Source: UBA5072 sp041737175
GTDB taxonomy: Bacteria > Bacteroidota > Bacteroidia > Bacteroidales > UBA10428
DNA: 64,000 nucleotides
Direction: 5' to 3'
Assembly: GCA_041737175.1 (NCBI GenBank)
Contig: JBGSSF010000012.1
Coordinates: 1-64,000, forward strand
A model generated the notes under the pieces. The model was not told the origin of the DNA. It worked only from the letters and a program-made list of their open reading frames with translations, and did not search any database. Positions within the stretch are counted from its first letter, which is position 1. The number at the start of each line of letters is the position of its first letter. A program made the position numbers and the translations under genes. Shown here one piece after another: positions 47,501 to 55,855 of this stretch.

Positions 47501-47548
47501 GTAAAAAGAAGATATACACAGGATGGAAAGCTTTTGTGAGCCGGGAAC

Positions 47549-47586
47549 AAAAAAAGCCCCCGCCCCGCCGGTGCGGGAGGAGGGCT
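47549..47586 (-). terminator. glnN terminator
   Basis: On the minus strand, AGCCC...CTCCCGC pairs with the GCGGGG...GGGCT arm and is followed by a run of T (the A-run at 47549-47555). It lies 47 bp after the glnN stop. A second GC-rich inverted block extends to about 47611. Confidence 0.8.
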
Positions 47587-47632
47587 GCCCCGTCCAGCCG
47601 GGGCGGGACGGGATTAACCTAACAGAAGTATC

Positions 47633-49822
47633 TTAGCGGATGAACAGCAGTTCGCGGTATTTGGGCAACGGCCAGTATTCATCATCCACGATCAGCTCCA
47701 GCTTGTCAACATGATAACGGATATCATCGAGGAAACAAAAAATCTTGGTTGAATATTCCATGGCTTTCTCTCTTTCATCTTCAATTTTATTGACCACTTT
47801 GCGGGCCTCGATCATTTCATTGGTTTTGGCTTTGATATAACTGATGTGCTGCGAAATCATACGGATCAGTTCAAGCCGGGCGCCTGCCATCTCCTTGTAC
47901 TCCTTCTCGTTGAATAGTTCCTTCAGGCCTTTTACATTTTCAATAAGCTCGGACTGGTAACGAATAGCTACCGGAACAATGTGGTTCATAACCAGGTCAC
48001 CCATTACGCGTGCCTCAATCTGAACGCGTTTGGTATAAATGTCCCAGCGTACGTGAGCGCGGGCTTCATTTTCACGTTCCGTTAATACATCGAGGGACGT
48101 GAAAAGCTTTTTGGATTTTGGAGACAGATAGGCATCCAGGGCTTCCACAGGATTGGTTAAATTGGAAAGTCCGCGTTTGGCAGCTTCTTTCTTCCATTCA
48201 TCACTGTAATTGTTGCCTTCAAAACGGATGGGTTTGGAATCGGTAATATACTGCCGCAAAACCTGGAATATGGCTTCATCCTTTTTGATATCCTTGGCAA
48301 TCAGCTTATCAACATCTTTCTTGAATTCAATAAGCTGCTCTGTTACTGCCGAATTCAGCACGGTCATAGCTACAGCCGTATTGGCCGAAGAACCAACCGC
48401 TCTGAATTCAAATTTATTCCCGGTGAATGCAAAGGGGGATGTCCGGTTCCTGTCGGTATTGTCAAGTAAAATGGGAGGGACCTTGATGATATTAAGCTTC
48501 AGTTCTGTTTTTTCGTCCGGCGTCATTTTATCATTGGAGACTTTTTTCTCAATTTTATTAAGCATGTCAGTCAACTGCTTGCCTATAAAAGCAGAAATGA
48601 TGGCCGGAGGGGCTTCATTGGCTCCCAGTCGATGCGCATTTCCAGTGGTTGCAACGCTGGCCCTGAGAAGGTCCGCATGTTTATATACGGCTTTCAGGGT
48701 GTTAACCAGGAAAGTAAGGAACTGCAAATTGCTTTTTGGATTTTTGCCCGGTGATAACAGGTTAATGCCTGTATTGGTAGCAAGTGACCAGTTGCAATGT
48801 TTGCCTGATCCGTTAACATGGTTGAAGGGCTTTTCATGATGCAAAACAGCAAAATGATGATGCCGGGCAACCTTTCTCATCAAATCCATCAATAGTATAT
48901 TGTGATCGACGGCCAGGTTGCATTCTTCGAAAATCGGGGCGCATTCAAACTGGTTGGGTGCAACTTCGTTATGCCTTGTTTTTACCGGGATACCCAGCTT
49001 ATAAGACTCTGTTTCGAATTCGTTCATAAAGGAAGATACTCTTTCGGGTATCGATCCGAAATACTGATCTTCCAGCTGCTGATCCTTGGAGGAAGCATGA
49101 CCCATAAGTGTCCGTCCGGTAAGTACAAGATCGGGACGGGCATTGTACAGGGCCTCATCAACAAGAAAATATTCCTGTTCCCATCCCAGGGTTGATATGA
49201 CCTTGTTTACATCCTTGTCGAAATACTGGCATACATCCACGGCAGCCATGTCGATGGCATGAAGGGCTTTGAGAAGCGGGGTTTTGTTGTCCAGGGCCTC
49301 ACCGGTATAGGAAACAAATATGGTGGGTATACTGAGGGTCTTGCCAACAATGAAGGCCGGGGATGAAGGATCCCATGCCGTGTATCCGCGTGCTTCAAAA
49401 GTATTTCGAATGCCCCCGCTTGGAAAACTGGAAGCATCCGGTTCCTGCTGGGCGAGCAATGATCCCGAGAATTTTTCGATTACCGTGCCGTCGTCTGCAA
49501 AATCAACAAATGTATCGTGTTTTTCCGCAGTTCCTTCTGTCAGAGGCTGAAACCAGTGCGTGTAGTGAGTAGCACCCATCTCAATTGCCCAGGCTTTCAT
49601 ACCTGAGGCAACCTGATCGGCTATTTTCCGATCGATCCTGGTGCCTTGTTCAATAGCATCCATAACATGGTTATAGGCCTCTTTCGAAAGATATTTAACC
49701 ATCTTTCTTTTATCAAATACATTAATGCCAAAGTAATCCGAGATAAGTCCTTTGGGTGTTTCATAAGGAACTGCCTGCCTTCCAAATGCTTCTGAAAGTG
49801 CGCTAAAACGAATTTCTGCCAT
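47633..49822 (-). CDS. glnN: glutamine synthetase type III
   Basis: 729 residues, the normal length for GlnN, nearly twice the type I enzyme. Family motifs: the extended N-terminal domain, GWEQEYFLVD, KTRHNEVAPNQFECAPIFEECN, HHEKPFNHVNGSGKHCNWSLAT, and NRTSPFAFTGNKFEFRAVGSSAN. It joins ammonium to glutamate with ATP. Type III is the usual form in Bacteroidota. It is monocistronic, with a -7 box upstream and a strong terminator downstream. Confidence 0.97.
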   Translation of the reverse strand: MAEIRFSALSEAFGRQAVPYETPKGLISDYFGINVFDKRKMVKYLSKEAYNHVMDAIEQGTRIDRKIADQVASGMKAWAIEMGATHYTHWFQPLTEGTAEKHDTFVDFADDGTVIEKFSGSLLAQQEPDASSFPSGGIRNTFEARGYTAWDPSSPAFIVGKTLSIPTIFVSYTGEALDNKTPLLKALHAIDMAAVDVCQYFDKDVNKVISTLGWEQEYFLVDEALYNARPDLVLTGRTLMGHASSKDQQLEDQYFGSIPERVSSFMNEFETESYKLGIPVKTRHNEVAPNQFECAPIFEECNLAVDHNILLMDLMRKVARHHHFAVLHHEKPFNHVNGSGKHCNWSLATNTGINLLSPGKNPKSNLQFLTFLVNTLKAVYKHADLLRASVATTGNAHRLGANEAPPAIISAFIGKQLTDMLNKIEKKVSNDKMTPDEKTELKLNIIKVPPILLDNTDRNRTSPFAFTGNKFEFRAVGSSANTAVAMTVLNSAVTEQLIEFKKDVDKLIAKDIKKDEAIFQVLRQYITDSKPIRFEGNNYSDEWKKEAAKRGLSNLTNPVEALDAYLSPKSKKLFTSLDVLTERENEARAHVRWDIYTKRVQIEARVMGDLVMNHIVPVAIRYQSELIENVKGLKELFNEKEYKEMAGARLELIRMISQHISYIKAKTNEMIEARKVVNKIEDEREKAMEYSTKIFCFLDDIRYHVDKLELIVDDEYWPLPKYRELLFIR

Positions 49823-49846
49823 ATTGTTTTATTTAAATATTTGTGA

Positions 49847-49854
49847 CAAAAATA
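49847..49854 (-). promoter_or_regulatory. -7 promoter box for glnN
   Basis: CAAAAATA on the plus strand reads TATTTTTG on the minus strand, a TAnnTTTG match 25 bp before the ATG. Confidence 0.6.
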
Positions 49855-49941
49855 ATAAAAAAATGAATACACCCCAAAAAAAACACTTAAAAAATAAGAA
49901 AAAATAAAAAAATATTTAGAAATAAATAAAAAAATAGGGGT

Positions 49942-49977
49942 TAATTCAAAAAAAATAGAAAATATTTTTGAATTAAA
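49942..49977. promoter_or_regulatory. 12-bp inverted repeat in the AT-rich glnN/ThuA gap
   Basis: TTAATTCAAAAA (49942-49953) and TTTTTGAATTAA (49966-49977) form a perfect 12-bp inverted repeat with 12 nt between. It lies in a very AT-rich stretch (49850-49980), 88 bp or more upstream of the glnN -7 box and 103 bp before the ThuA-like gene. An operator, or a weak structural element, are both possible. Confidence 0.4.
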
Positions 49978-50079
49978 CTTTTTCACGATATTCTCAGACT
50001 GTTTAATATTTTGTACAGCAAAGTGAGGATTCCGAATATTTGTCTAATTTCATATCCGGAAAACCTTAAAATCGCCGGT

Positions 50080-50811
50080 ATGAAAACAATAAGTCTGGTT
50101 TTAGCATGGGTAACCTTGTCATTGCAGTTGTCATTGCAGGGTTGCACCCCCGTTTCATCTCCTGAGGTCCTGGTTTTTGCCAAAACACAGGGATTCTATC
50201 ACACAAGTATTCCCAAAGGCTTGGCAACCATCATGCATATTTGCAGCGAGAATGGTATTGCGGTCGACACATCCCGCAATGCAGATGTATTCACTTTTGA
50301 GAACCTCAGACAGTATAAAGTCATTGTCTTTTTGAACACGACTGGCGATATCCTCAATGAAGCACAACAGGCTGCTTTTGAAAAGTATATTCAATCAGGC
50401 GGAGGATTTGTCGGCATTCATGCCGCTACAGACACCGAATATGACTGGCCTTGGTACAACAGGCTTGTAGGGGCCTATTTCCTTTCCCATCCCGCCCAGC
50501 AGCAAGCCACGATCCGGGTTACTGACAGGTTGCATCCTTCCGTCGGTTTCCTGCCGGAACAATGGACACGGACTGACGAGTGGTACAATTTTAAAAACAT
50601 CAGTCCCGACATTCAGGTATTGGCTTACCTTGATGAAACAAGTTACCAGGGTGGCGAAAACGGTGAAAAGCATCCCTTCATTTGGTGCCATGAGTTTGAC
50701 GGGGGACGTGCTTTGTACACAGGCGTGGGTCATCGGGATGACAATTATGATGAACCGTTACTGCAAAAGCACCTGCTGGAGGCCATCCTGTGGGCCGGGA
50801 AGATTAAGTAA
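50080..50811 (+). CDS. ThuA-like lipoprotein
   Basis: 243 residues from the ATG at 50080; the longer frame from 50011 lacks a signal. The signal peptide ends in lipobox LQGC. The rest is one ThuA domain (class I glutamine-amidotransferase-like fold): VLVFAKTQGFYHTSIPKGL, FLNTTGDILNEAQQAAFEKYIQSGGGFVGIHAATDTEYDWPWYNRLVGAYFLSHP, ending GRALYTGVGH. ThuA-domain proteins are linked to sugar use (trehalose in rhizobia). No sugar genes are adjacent. Confidence 0.87.
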   Translation: MKTISLVLAWVTLSLQLSLQGCTPVSSPEVLVFAKTQGFYHTSIPKGLATIMHICSENGIAVDTSRNADVFTFENLRQYKVIVFLNTTGDILNEAQQAAFEKYIQSGGGFVGIHAATDTEYDWPWYNRLVGAYFLSHPAQQQATIRVTDRLHPSVGFLPEQWTRTDEWYNFKNISPDIQVLAYLDETSYQGGENGEKHPFIWCHEFDGGRALYTGVGHRDDNYDEPLLQKHLLEAILWAGKIK

Positions 50812-50826
50812 TGCAGGTATCGCCGT

Positions 50827-51414
50827 TTACAGCGAGTCAGAATTCCTTGTGATCTCAAGGTTTCTGGCGGCTGTTTCCAGCAGGCTGAACCATGGTGAGC
50901 CGTAATGTTGGGACAGTGCGTTTTTGCAAAAAAGGTAAACCGGCATTTGCTGTTCTTCTCCCAACCGGATTGCAGGTTGGCAGATTTCCCAACGGTCATA
51001 GTTAACCGCATCAAACTGCCGGTATTTCTTGATCCTTACGGGGTAAAGGTAACAGGAAACCGGTTTCCGGAAATTAATAACACCTGCCATAAAGGCTTTT
51101 TCAATGGCGCAACGTGCAATTCCGTTTTCAAACAGCGTATATGCACATTCCTTCCCTTCAATTAACGGGGTTACGGTATCACTTTCAATATCAATGACCG
51201 ATGTTCCATGTTCCTGGATGCTTCTAACAGCCTCATCACGGAGAAAGGGTTTCAGGGTCGGATAGATTTCTTCCAGTTTCTTTACTTCATCTGCTTCCAA
51301 CGGGGCGCCTGAATCCCCTGTGACACAACAGGCGCCTTTGCAAGCATTCAGGTCACAGGTGAAATGGGATGTGATCACGTCAAGACTGACCAGGGTTTTG
51401 TCGATTTCCAGCAT
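50827..51414 (-). CDS. DUF3109 family cysteine-rich protein
   Basis: 195 residues, no signal. Cysteines lie in a pattern typical of the family: FTCDLNACKGACCVTGDSG near the start, then ECAYTL, ARCAIEKAF, VSCYLYPVR and EICQPA. This suggests an iron-sulfur or zinc site, as in the related YkgJ/CxxCxxCC proteins. Function is unknown. It is divergent from secDF and convergent with the ThuA-like gene (15 bp). Confidence 0.87.
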   Translation of the reverse strand: MLEIDKTLVSLDVITSHFTCDLNACKGACCVTGDSGAPLEADEVKKLEEIYPTLKPFLRDEAVRSIQEHGTSVIDIESDTVTPLIEGKECAYTLFENGIARCAIEKAFMAGVINFRKPVSCYLYPVRIKKYRQFDAVNYDRWEICQPAIRLGEEQQMPVYLFCKNALSQHYGSPWFSLLETAARNLEITRNSDSL

Positions 51415-51446
51415 GGAATGAATATTTGGGGCGAAAGTAAGGAATA

Positions 51447-51482
51447 AGTTGTAAAAGTTGTAAAAGTTGTAAAGGTTGTAAA
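51447..51482. repeat. four 9-bp tandem repeats (AGTTGTAAA)
   Basis: Three exact AGTTGTAAA units and one GGTTGTAAA run head to tail in the divergent gap between DUF3109 and secDF, about 28 bp upstream of the secDF -7 box. They may affect promoter spacing or regulator binding, but no direct evidence exists. Confidence 0.85.
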
Positions 51483-51509
51483 ATCCGTTTCGTCATGCCG
51501 AAAATTTTA

Positions 51510-51517
51510 TATATTTG
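51510..51517 (+). promoter_or_regulatory. -7 promoter box for secDF
   Basis: TATATTTG matches TAnnTTTG, 45 bp before the ATG at 51563. TTTC at 51488-51491 could be a degenerate -33 box at 18-bp spacing. Confidence 0.65.
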
Positions 51518-51562
51518 CGCCACTGTAAAAAATCAGATTTATAAACTAATATCAATATAGCA

Positions 51563-54500
51563 ATGCGTAACAAAGGAGCCATCTGGACATTGGCTATCGC
51601 GCTCGTGCTGGTCTGCCTATATCAGCTTTCATTCACCGTGGTTACAAATAAGGTAAGGAAAGACTCAAAGAAATATGCACGGGATGCACAGAACGTGGTT
51701 GACCTGAAAAAGGCTGATTACTACCTTGATTCCATAGCCGGTGAGCCAGTATATAATTTCCTGTGGCTGAAAAAATATACTTACCGGGAATGCCAGGAAA
51801 GGGAAATAAACCTCGGTCTGGACCTGCAGGGTGGTATGAACGTGATCCTCGAGGTTTCTGTGGTGGATGTCATCCGGTCCATGGCCAATTATTCCAAGGA
51901 TTCTACCTTTAACAAGGCCCTTGCGCTTGCCAAAAGGAACCAGGTGGGTTCCAATGAGAATTTTGTAACCCTTTTCGGACGGGCGTTTGCAGAGGTCGAT
52001 CCGAATGCAAGACTTTCCGCCGTTTTTACCGCACCGGAACTCCGAGACCTCATCTCTTACAACACATCCAACGCTGACGTACTGAAAGTGATACAGGATG
52101 AAGCAGATAAAGCCATTTCCAACTCATTCAACATCATCACCACCCGTATTGACCACTTCGGTGTTACTTCACCCACAGTACAGCGACTGCAAAACGGTGA
52201 CCGGATCCTGGTTGAATTGCCCGGTGTGGAAGAAAAAGACAGGGTCAGGAAACTTTTGCAGGGAGCAGCTCGTCTTGAATTCTGGGAAACTTACAGCAAT
52301 ACCGACGCTGAGATCCGTAACGGCTTACTGGCATTAAACAACCTGGTTAAAGAAATCAATAAATCGCAAAAATCGGCGACTCCGGCTGTTCAAACCTCCG
52401 CAGCTCAGAATGTTGTTGACAACCAGGCTGCAGTTACCCAGCAGACACCCGATGAAGATACTCCTGCTTTGTTGCAGCAGTTATCCCAGGATAGTACAAA
52501 AACTGCACAGGACACAGCTTCATCCTCCACAGATGCTTTATTACAGGAGAATCCGTTGTTCAGCGTGCTGGTTCCTTACGTCAGTCAGAATGGCGAACTG
52601 CTCCCGGGATCGGTTTTCGGCCAGGTTCATTATAAAGATACGGCCCGGGTGAACCAGTATCTCAGACTGGCCATGCAGCGCAATCTTTTCCCGCGCAATT
52701 TCAAATATTTCTGGTCGGCAGAGCCCATCATAAATCAGACTACCCAAAAACCGACTGATTATTATGAAGTGCATGCCATTAAGGTTACGAGCCGCGATGG
52801 TCTTCCGCCCCTTACAGGGGATGTGATTACCCGGGCCACGAACCAGTATAATGAAAACAGCGGCGAGGCTTATGTTTCCATGGATATGAATGCTCAGGGC
52901 ACACAGATCTGGGCGCGACTTACCCGTGAAAATGTCGGGAATATAATTGCCGTGGTAATGGACAATTATGTGTATTCCTATCCCCGGGTCAATGAGGAAA
53001 TACCTACCGGCAGTTCACAAATCTCTGGCTCTTTCGATGCCAAAGAAGCTGAAGATCTTGCCAATCTCCTGAAGTCCGGCACCATGCCTGCCCCCTGTAA
53101 GATTATTCAGGAAGAGGTTATAGGACCCTCCCTGGGTAAGGAATCCATCCGGACGGGTTTGAATTCTCTGCTGATTTCCTTCGTGCTGATATTCTCCTTC
53201 ATGATCTTCTATTATACCCGAAGGGCAGGTTTGGTCGCTGACGTTGTCCTCTTCCTGAACATGTTCTTCCTGATCGGAGTTCTGGCTTCACTGGGCCTTG
53301 CCCTTACGCTGCCGGGTATTGCCGGTATCGTGCTCAACATCGGTATGTCGGTGGATGCAAACGTCCTTATCAATGAACGTATCCGGGAGGAACTGATGGC
53401 CGGCAAAGGCGTTAAGATGGCCGTCGCCGACGGATACAAGAATGCCTTATCCGCCATCATCGACGGAAACATCACAACCCTGATCACCGGTATCATTTTG
53501 TACCTGCAGGGTGTCGGTCCGGTGAAAGGTTTCGCCACCACTCTGGTTATCGGGATCATCACCACCTTGTTCTCCACGCTGTTTATCAGCAGGCTGATCT
53601 TTGAAATCTGGCTCGAAAAGAATCCAAATGCGCTCACTTTCAGCACAAGACTGTCTGCCGGTGCTTTTAAAAATATTAATCTCGATTACATCGGGAACCG
53701 GAAAAAGTTTTACATACTGTCCGGTGTAATTATACTTGTAGGAATTGGCTCACTCGTAATTCGGGGACTTGACCAGGGTGTCGACTTTACCGGTGGACGC
53801 AATTATATTGTGCAGTTTGAGAAGCCGGTCAGCACCGTCGAAATTGCCGGGCTGCTTGAGACTGAACTTGGCATGCGTCCGACGGTCATTACCTACGGCA
53901 CTGAAGACAAAGTGCGTATCACCACCAAATATGGCGTTGATTCGGAAGATCCCGAAGTGGATAATCAGATAGAAGCGTTAATCTACAAGGGTGTCAGGCC
54001 TATTATCGGTGAAAATGTAACCTATGACCAGTTTAAAGACGATTATGTTCAGGGATTGCAGCGGGTTGGCCCTACCATCGCAGCTGACATCAAACGAAAA
54101 TCCTTCATTGCCATTTTCCTGTCCCTGATTTTCATGTTTCTTTATGTTGGGTTCAGGTTCCGGAACTGGAGCTTCGGACTGGGTGCCATAGCCTCACTGG
54201 CCCACGACGCCTTTCTTGTAATAGCCGGGTTCTCATTGCTATACGGATTGATGCCTTTCTCCCTGGAGGTGGACCAGACTTTCATTGCGGCTGTCCTGAC
54301 CATTGTCGGGTACTCGGTGAATGATACCGTGGTAATCTTTGACAGGGTGAGGGAGTATCGGGCTTTGCATCCCAAAATGGATTATAAGACATTAATCAAC
54401 AAGGCAGTCAATGATACTTTCAGCCGGACCATCATCACCTCGCTTACTGTGCTGATTACCGTGGCCATTATCTTTTTCGTCACCGGCCAGAGCGTCAGAG

Positions 54501-54619
54501 GATTTGCCTTTGCCCTGCTGATTGGTTTGATCTCCGGTATTTATTCCACCGTATTTATTGCATCTGCCCTGGTATATGATACCAGCATCAGGAGAGACAA
54601 GAAAAAACTTGCGCAATAA
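51563..54619 (+). CDS. secDF: protein translocase SecDF fusion
   Basis: 1018 residues, a natural fusion of SecD and SecF. The SecD half opens with a membrane helix, the periplasmic P1 region with LGLDLQGGMNVILE, VTSPTVQRLQNGDRILVELPGV and a Gln/Ser/Thr-rich insertion at about 280-330, then six helices. The SecF half (~715 on) has a helix, DFTGGRNYIVQFEKP, and helices ending GYSVNDTVVIFDRVRE, FSRTIITSLTVLI. It uses the proton gradient to pull secreted proteins through SecYEG. A fused form is usual in Bacteroidota. Confidence 0.96.
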   Translation: MRNKGAIWTLAIALVLVCLYQLSFTVVTNKVRKDSKKYARDAQNVVDLKKADYYLDSIAGEPVYNFLWLKKYTYRECQEREINLGLDLQGGMNVILEVSVVDVIRSMANYSKDSTFNKALALAKRNQVGSNENFVTLFGRAFAEVDPNARLSAVFTAPELRDLISYNTSNADVLKVIQDEADKAISNSFNIITTRIDHFGVTSPTVQRLQNGDRILVELPGVEEKDRVRKLLQGAARLEFWETYSNTDAEIRNGLLALNNLVKEINKSQKSATPAVQTSAAQNVVDNQAAVTQQTPDEDTPALLQQLSQDSTKTAQDTASSSTDALLQENPLFSVLVPYVSQNGELLPGSVFGQVHYKDTARVNQYLRLAMQRNLFPRNFKYFWSAEPIINQTTQKPTDYYEVHAIKVTSRDGLPPLTGDVITRATNQYNENSGEAYVSMDMNAQGTQIWARLTRENVGNIIAVVMDNYVYSYPRVNEEIPTGSSQISGSFDAKEAEDLANLLKSGTMPAPCKIIQEEVIGPSLGKESIRTGLNSLLISFVLIFSFMIFYYTRRAGLVADVVLFLNMFFLIGVLASLGLALTLPGIAGIVLNIGMSVDANVLINERIREELMAGKGVKMAVADGYKNALSAIIDGNITTLITGIILYLQGVGPVKGFATTLVIGIITTLFSTLFISRLIFEIWLEKNPNALTFSTRLSAGAFKNINLDYIGNRKKFYILSGVIILVGIGSLVIRGLDQGVDFTGGRNYIVQFEKPVSTVEIAGLLETELGMRPTVITYGTEDKVRITTKYGVDSEDPEVDNQIEALIYKGVRPIIGENVTYDQFKDDYVQGLQRVGPTIAADIKRKSFIAIFLSLIFMFLYVGFRFRNWSFGLGAIASLAHDAFLVIAGFSLLYGLMPFSLEVDQTFIAAVLTIVGYSVNDTVVIFDRVREYRALHPKMDYKTLINKAVNDTFSRTIITSLTVLITVAIIFFVTGQSVRGFAFALLIGLISGIYSTVFIASALVYDTSIRRDKKKLAQ

Positions 54620-54636
54620 AGCGCTCATTGATTCTT

Positions 54637-54667
54637 AAAACCCGGATTGCTGATCCGGGTTTTTTTA
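54637..54667 (+). terminator. secDF terminator
   Basis: Stem AAACCCGGAT paired with ATCCGGGTTT around loop TGCTG, followed by a T-run to 54666. Rho-independent, 18 bp after the secDF stop; tatA then has its own promoter. Confidence 0.92.
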
Positions 54668-54678
54668 GCATCTTTTAC

Positions 54679-54686
54679 TATATTTG
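54679..54686 (+). promoter_or_regulatory. -7 promoter box for tatA
   Basis: TATATTTG matches TAnnTTTG, 19 bp before the tatA ATG and right after the secDF terminator. Confidence 0.65.
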
Positions 54687-54704
54687 TAGGCTTAAATAAA
54701 ATCT

Positions 54705-55127
54705 ATGCAGCATATTTTTGTTTTTCTCAGCGGGGGTGAGTTGCTGGTTGTTTTTCTGGTTTTCCTGCTGCTTTTCGGATCAAGTAAAATTCCCGAGCTG
54801 GCAAAGGGACTTGGAAAGGGTTTACGCGAATTTAAAAAGGCCACCGACGATATTAAAAAAGAAATCAACAACAGTACCGGAGATATTACCAGAGATATTA
54901 ATGACAGTATTGGGGGAATCCAGAAAAATATAACGGATATTACCTCGGATATCTCAAAAGATATGAACGAGAATGCCGGTTATGTGAGCCAAAGCTTTAA
55001 CGAAACTTCAACAACTGTAAACCAGAATATTGCGGAAACTGCTTCGGATGCGACAAAAGATTTGAATAAGGGTGGAGAAGACATCCATGAGCAGATCAAC
55101 GAGATCACGGATAATATCAGCTCCTGA
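54705..55127 (+). CDS. tatA: TatA/TatE-like protein with hendecad-repeat tail
   Basis: 140 residues, longer than usual for TatA (60-90). Residues ~10-24 form the single membrane helix; FGSSKIPELAKGLGKGLREFKKA is the usual hinge and amphipathic helix. From Asp48 the tail is eight exact 11-residue units (first DDIKKEINNST, then GDITRDINDSI and so on to residue 135), with I/V at position 3 and often N at 8. TatA forms the pore of twin-arginine export of folded proteins; a TatC is not seen here. It lies 6 bp before lolD. An alternative is a non-Tat membrane coiled-coil scaffold. Confidence 0.85.
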   Translation: MQHIFVFLSGGELLVVFLVFLLLFGSSKIPELAKGLGKGLREFKKATDDIKKEINNSTGDITRDINDSIGGIQKNITDITSDISKDMNENAGYVSQSFNETSTTVNQNIAETASDATKDLNKGGEDIHEQINEITDNISS

Positions 55128-55133
55128 ATTGCC

Positions 55134-55793
55134 ATGGCAATAATCGAGGCAACAAACATCAGCAAGTCTTTTGGTTCATTGCAGGTTTTAAAAGGAATCA
55201 GCGTAAATATACAGCCGGGCGAAATAGTCACCATTGTTGGTGCAAGCGGTGCAGGTAAAACAACCTTTCTTCAGATCGCCGGCACGCTCCTCAAACCATC
55301 GGAAGGTCTGATCAGGATCAACGGAACGGAGGTCAGCCAGCTGAAGGACAAAGATTTAGCCAGGTTCAGGAATAAGCACATCGGATTTGTATTTCAGTTC
55401 CATCACCTGCTGCCCGAATTCACAGCCCTGGAAAATGTATGTATACCCGCCTTTATTGCCGGAGTGAACCGAAATGAAGCCCTGCACCGTGCCGGCGACA
55501 TCCTTGAATTTCTCATGCTCAGTCACCGGCTGAACCATAAACCGGCTGAATTGTCCGGCGGCGAGCAACAACGCGTGGCTGTTGCCAGGGCGCTCATCAA
55601 TAATCCTGATGTGGTGCTGGCCGATGAACCCTCCGGCAACCTCGATTCACATAATAAAAAGGAACTTCACGAGCTGTTTTTTTCCCTACGGAACAAGTAT
55701 AACCAGACTTTTGTAATCGTCACCCACGATACGGAACTGGCCGGCATGAGCGACAGGACGATCACCATGCATGACGGGTTACTGGTGAGTTAA
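55134..55793 (+). CDS. lolD: lipoprotein-releasing ABC ATPase LolD-like
   Basis: 219 residues. Walker A GASGAGKTT (~37), Q-loop FQFHHLLPEF (~84), ABC signature LSGGEQQRVAVARAL (~140), Walker B VVLADEPSG (~160), switch His in VTHDTELA (~196). The LolD/MacB branch is indicated by the FHHLLPEFTALENV block; with a LolC/E-type permease (4858-6102 in this window, on the other strand) it would extract lipoproteins. It follows tatA by 6 bp. Its TAA stop overlaps the start of the repeats behind it. Confidence 0.9.
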   Translation: MAIIEATNISKSFGSLQVLKGISVNIQPGEIVTIVGASGAGKTTFLQIAGTLLKPSEGLIRINGTEVSQLKDKDLARFRNKHIGFVFQFHHLLPEFTALENVCIPAFIAGVNRNEALHRAGDILEFLMLSHRLNHKPAELSGGEQQRVAVARALINNPDVVLADEPSGNLDSHNKKELHELFFSLRNKYNQTFVIVTHDTELAGMSDRTITMHDGLLVS

Positions 55794-55847
55794 TGTGCAA
55801 ATGTGCAAATGTGCAAATGTGCTTCGCCCGCCGAAGCCTTGGCGAAG
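55793..55847. repeat. 8-bp tandem repeats plus GC palindrome
   Basis: ATGTGCAA repeated three times plus a partial unit (55793-55822), then CTTCGCC at 55822-55828 pairing with GGCGAAG at 55841-55847 around an inner GCCGAAGCCTTGGC. The first unit uses the A of the lolD stop. The GC part resembles short interspersed palindromes known from other Bacteroidota and candidate-phyla genomes, often mistranslated as an ASFAKASAGE peptide; that likeness is from memory. Confidence 0.7.
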
Positions 55848-55855
55848 GAGGGGAA

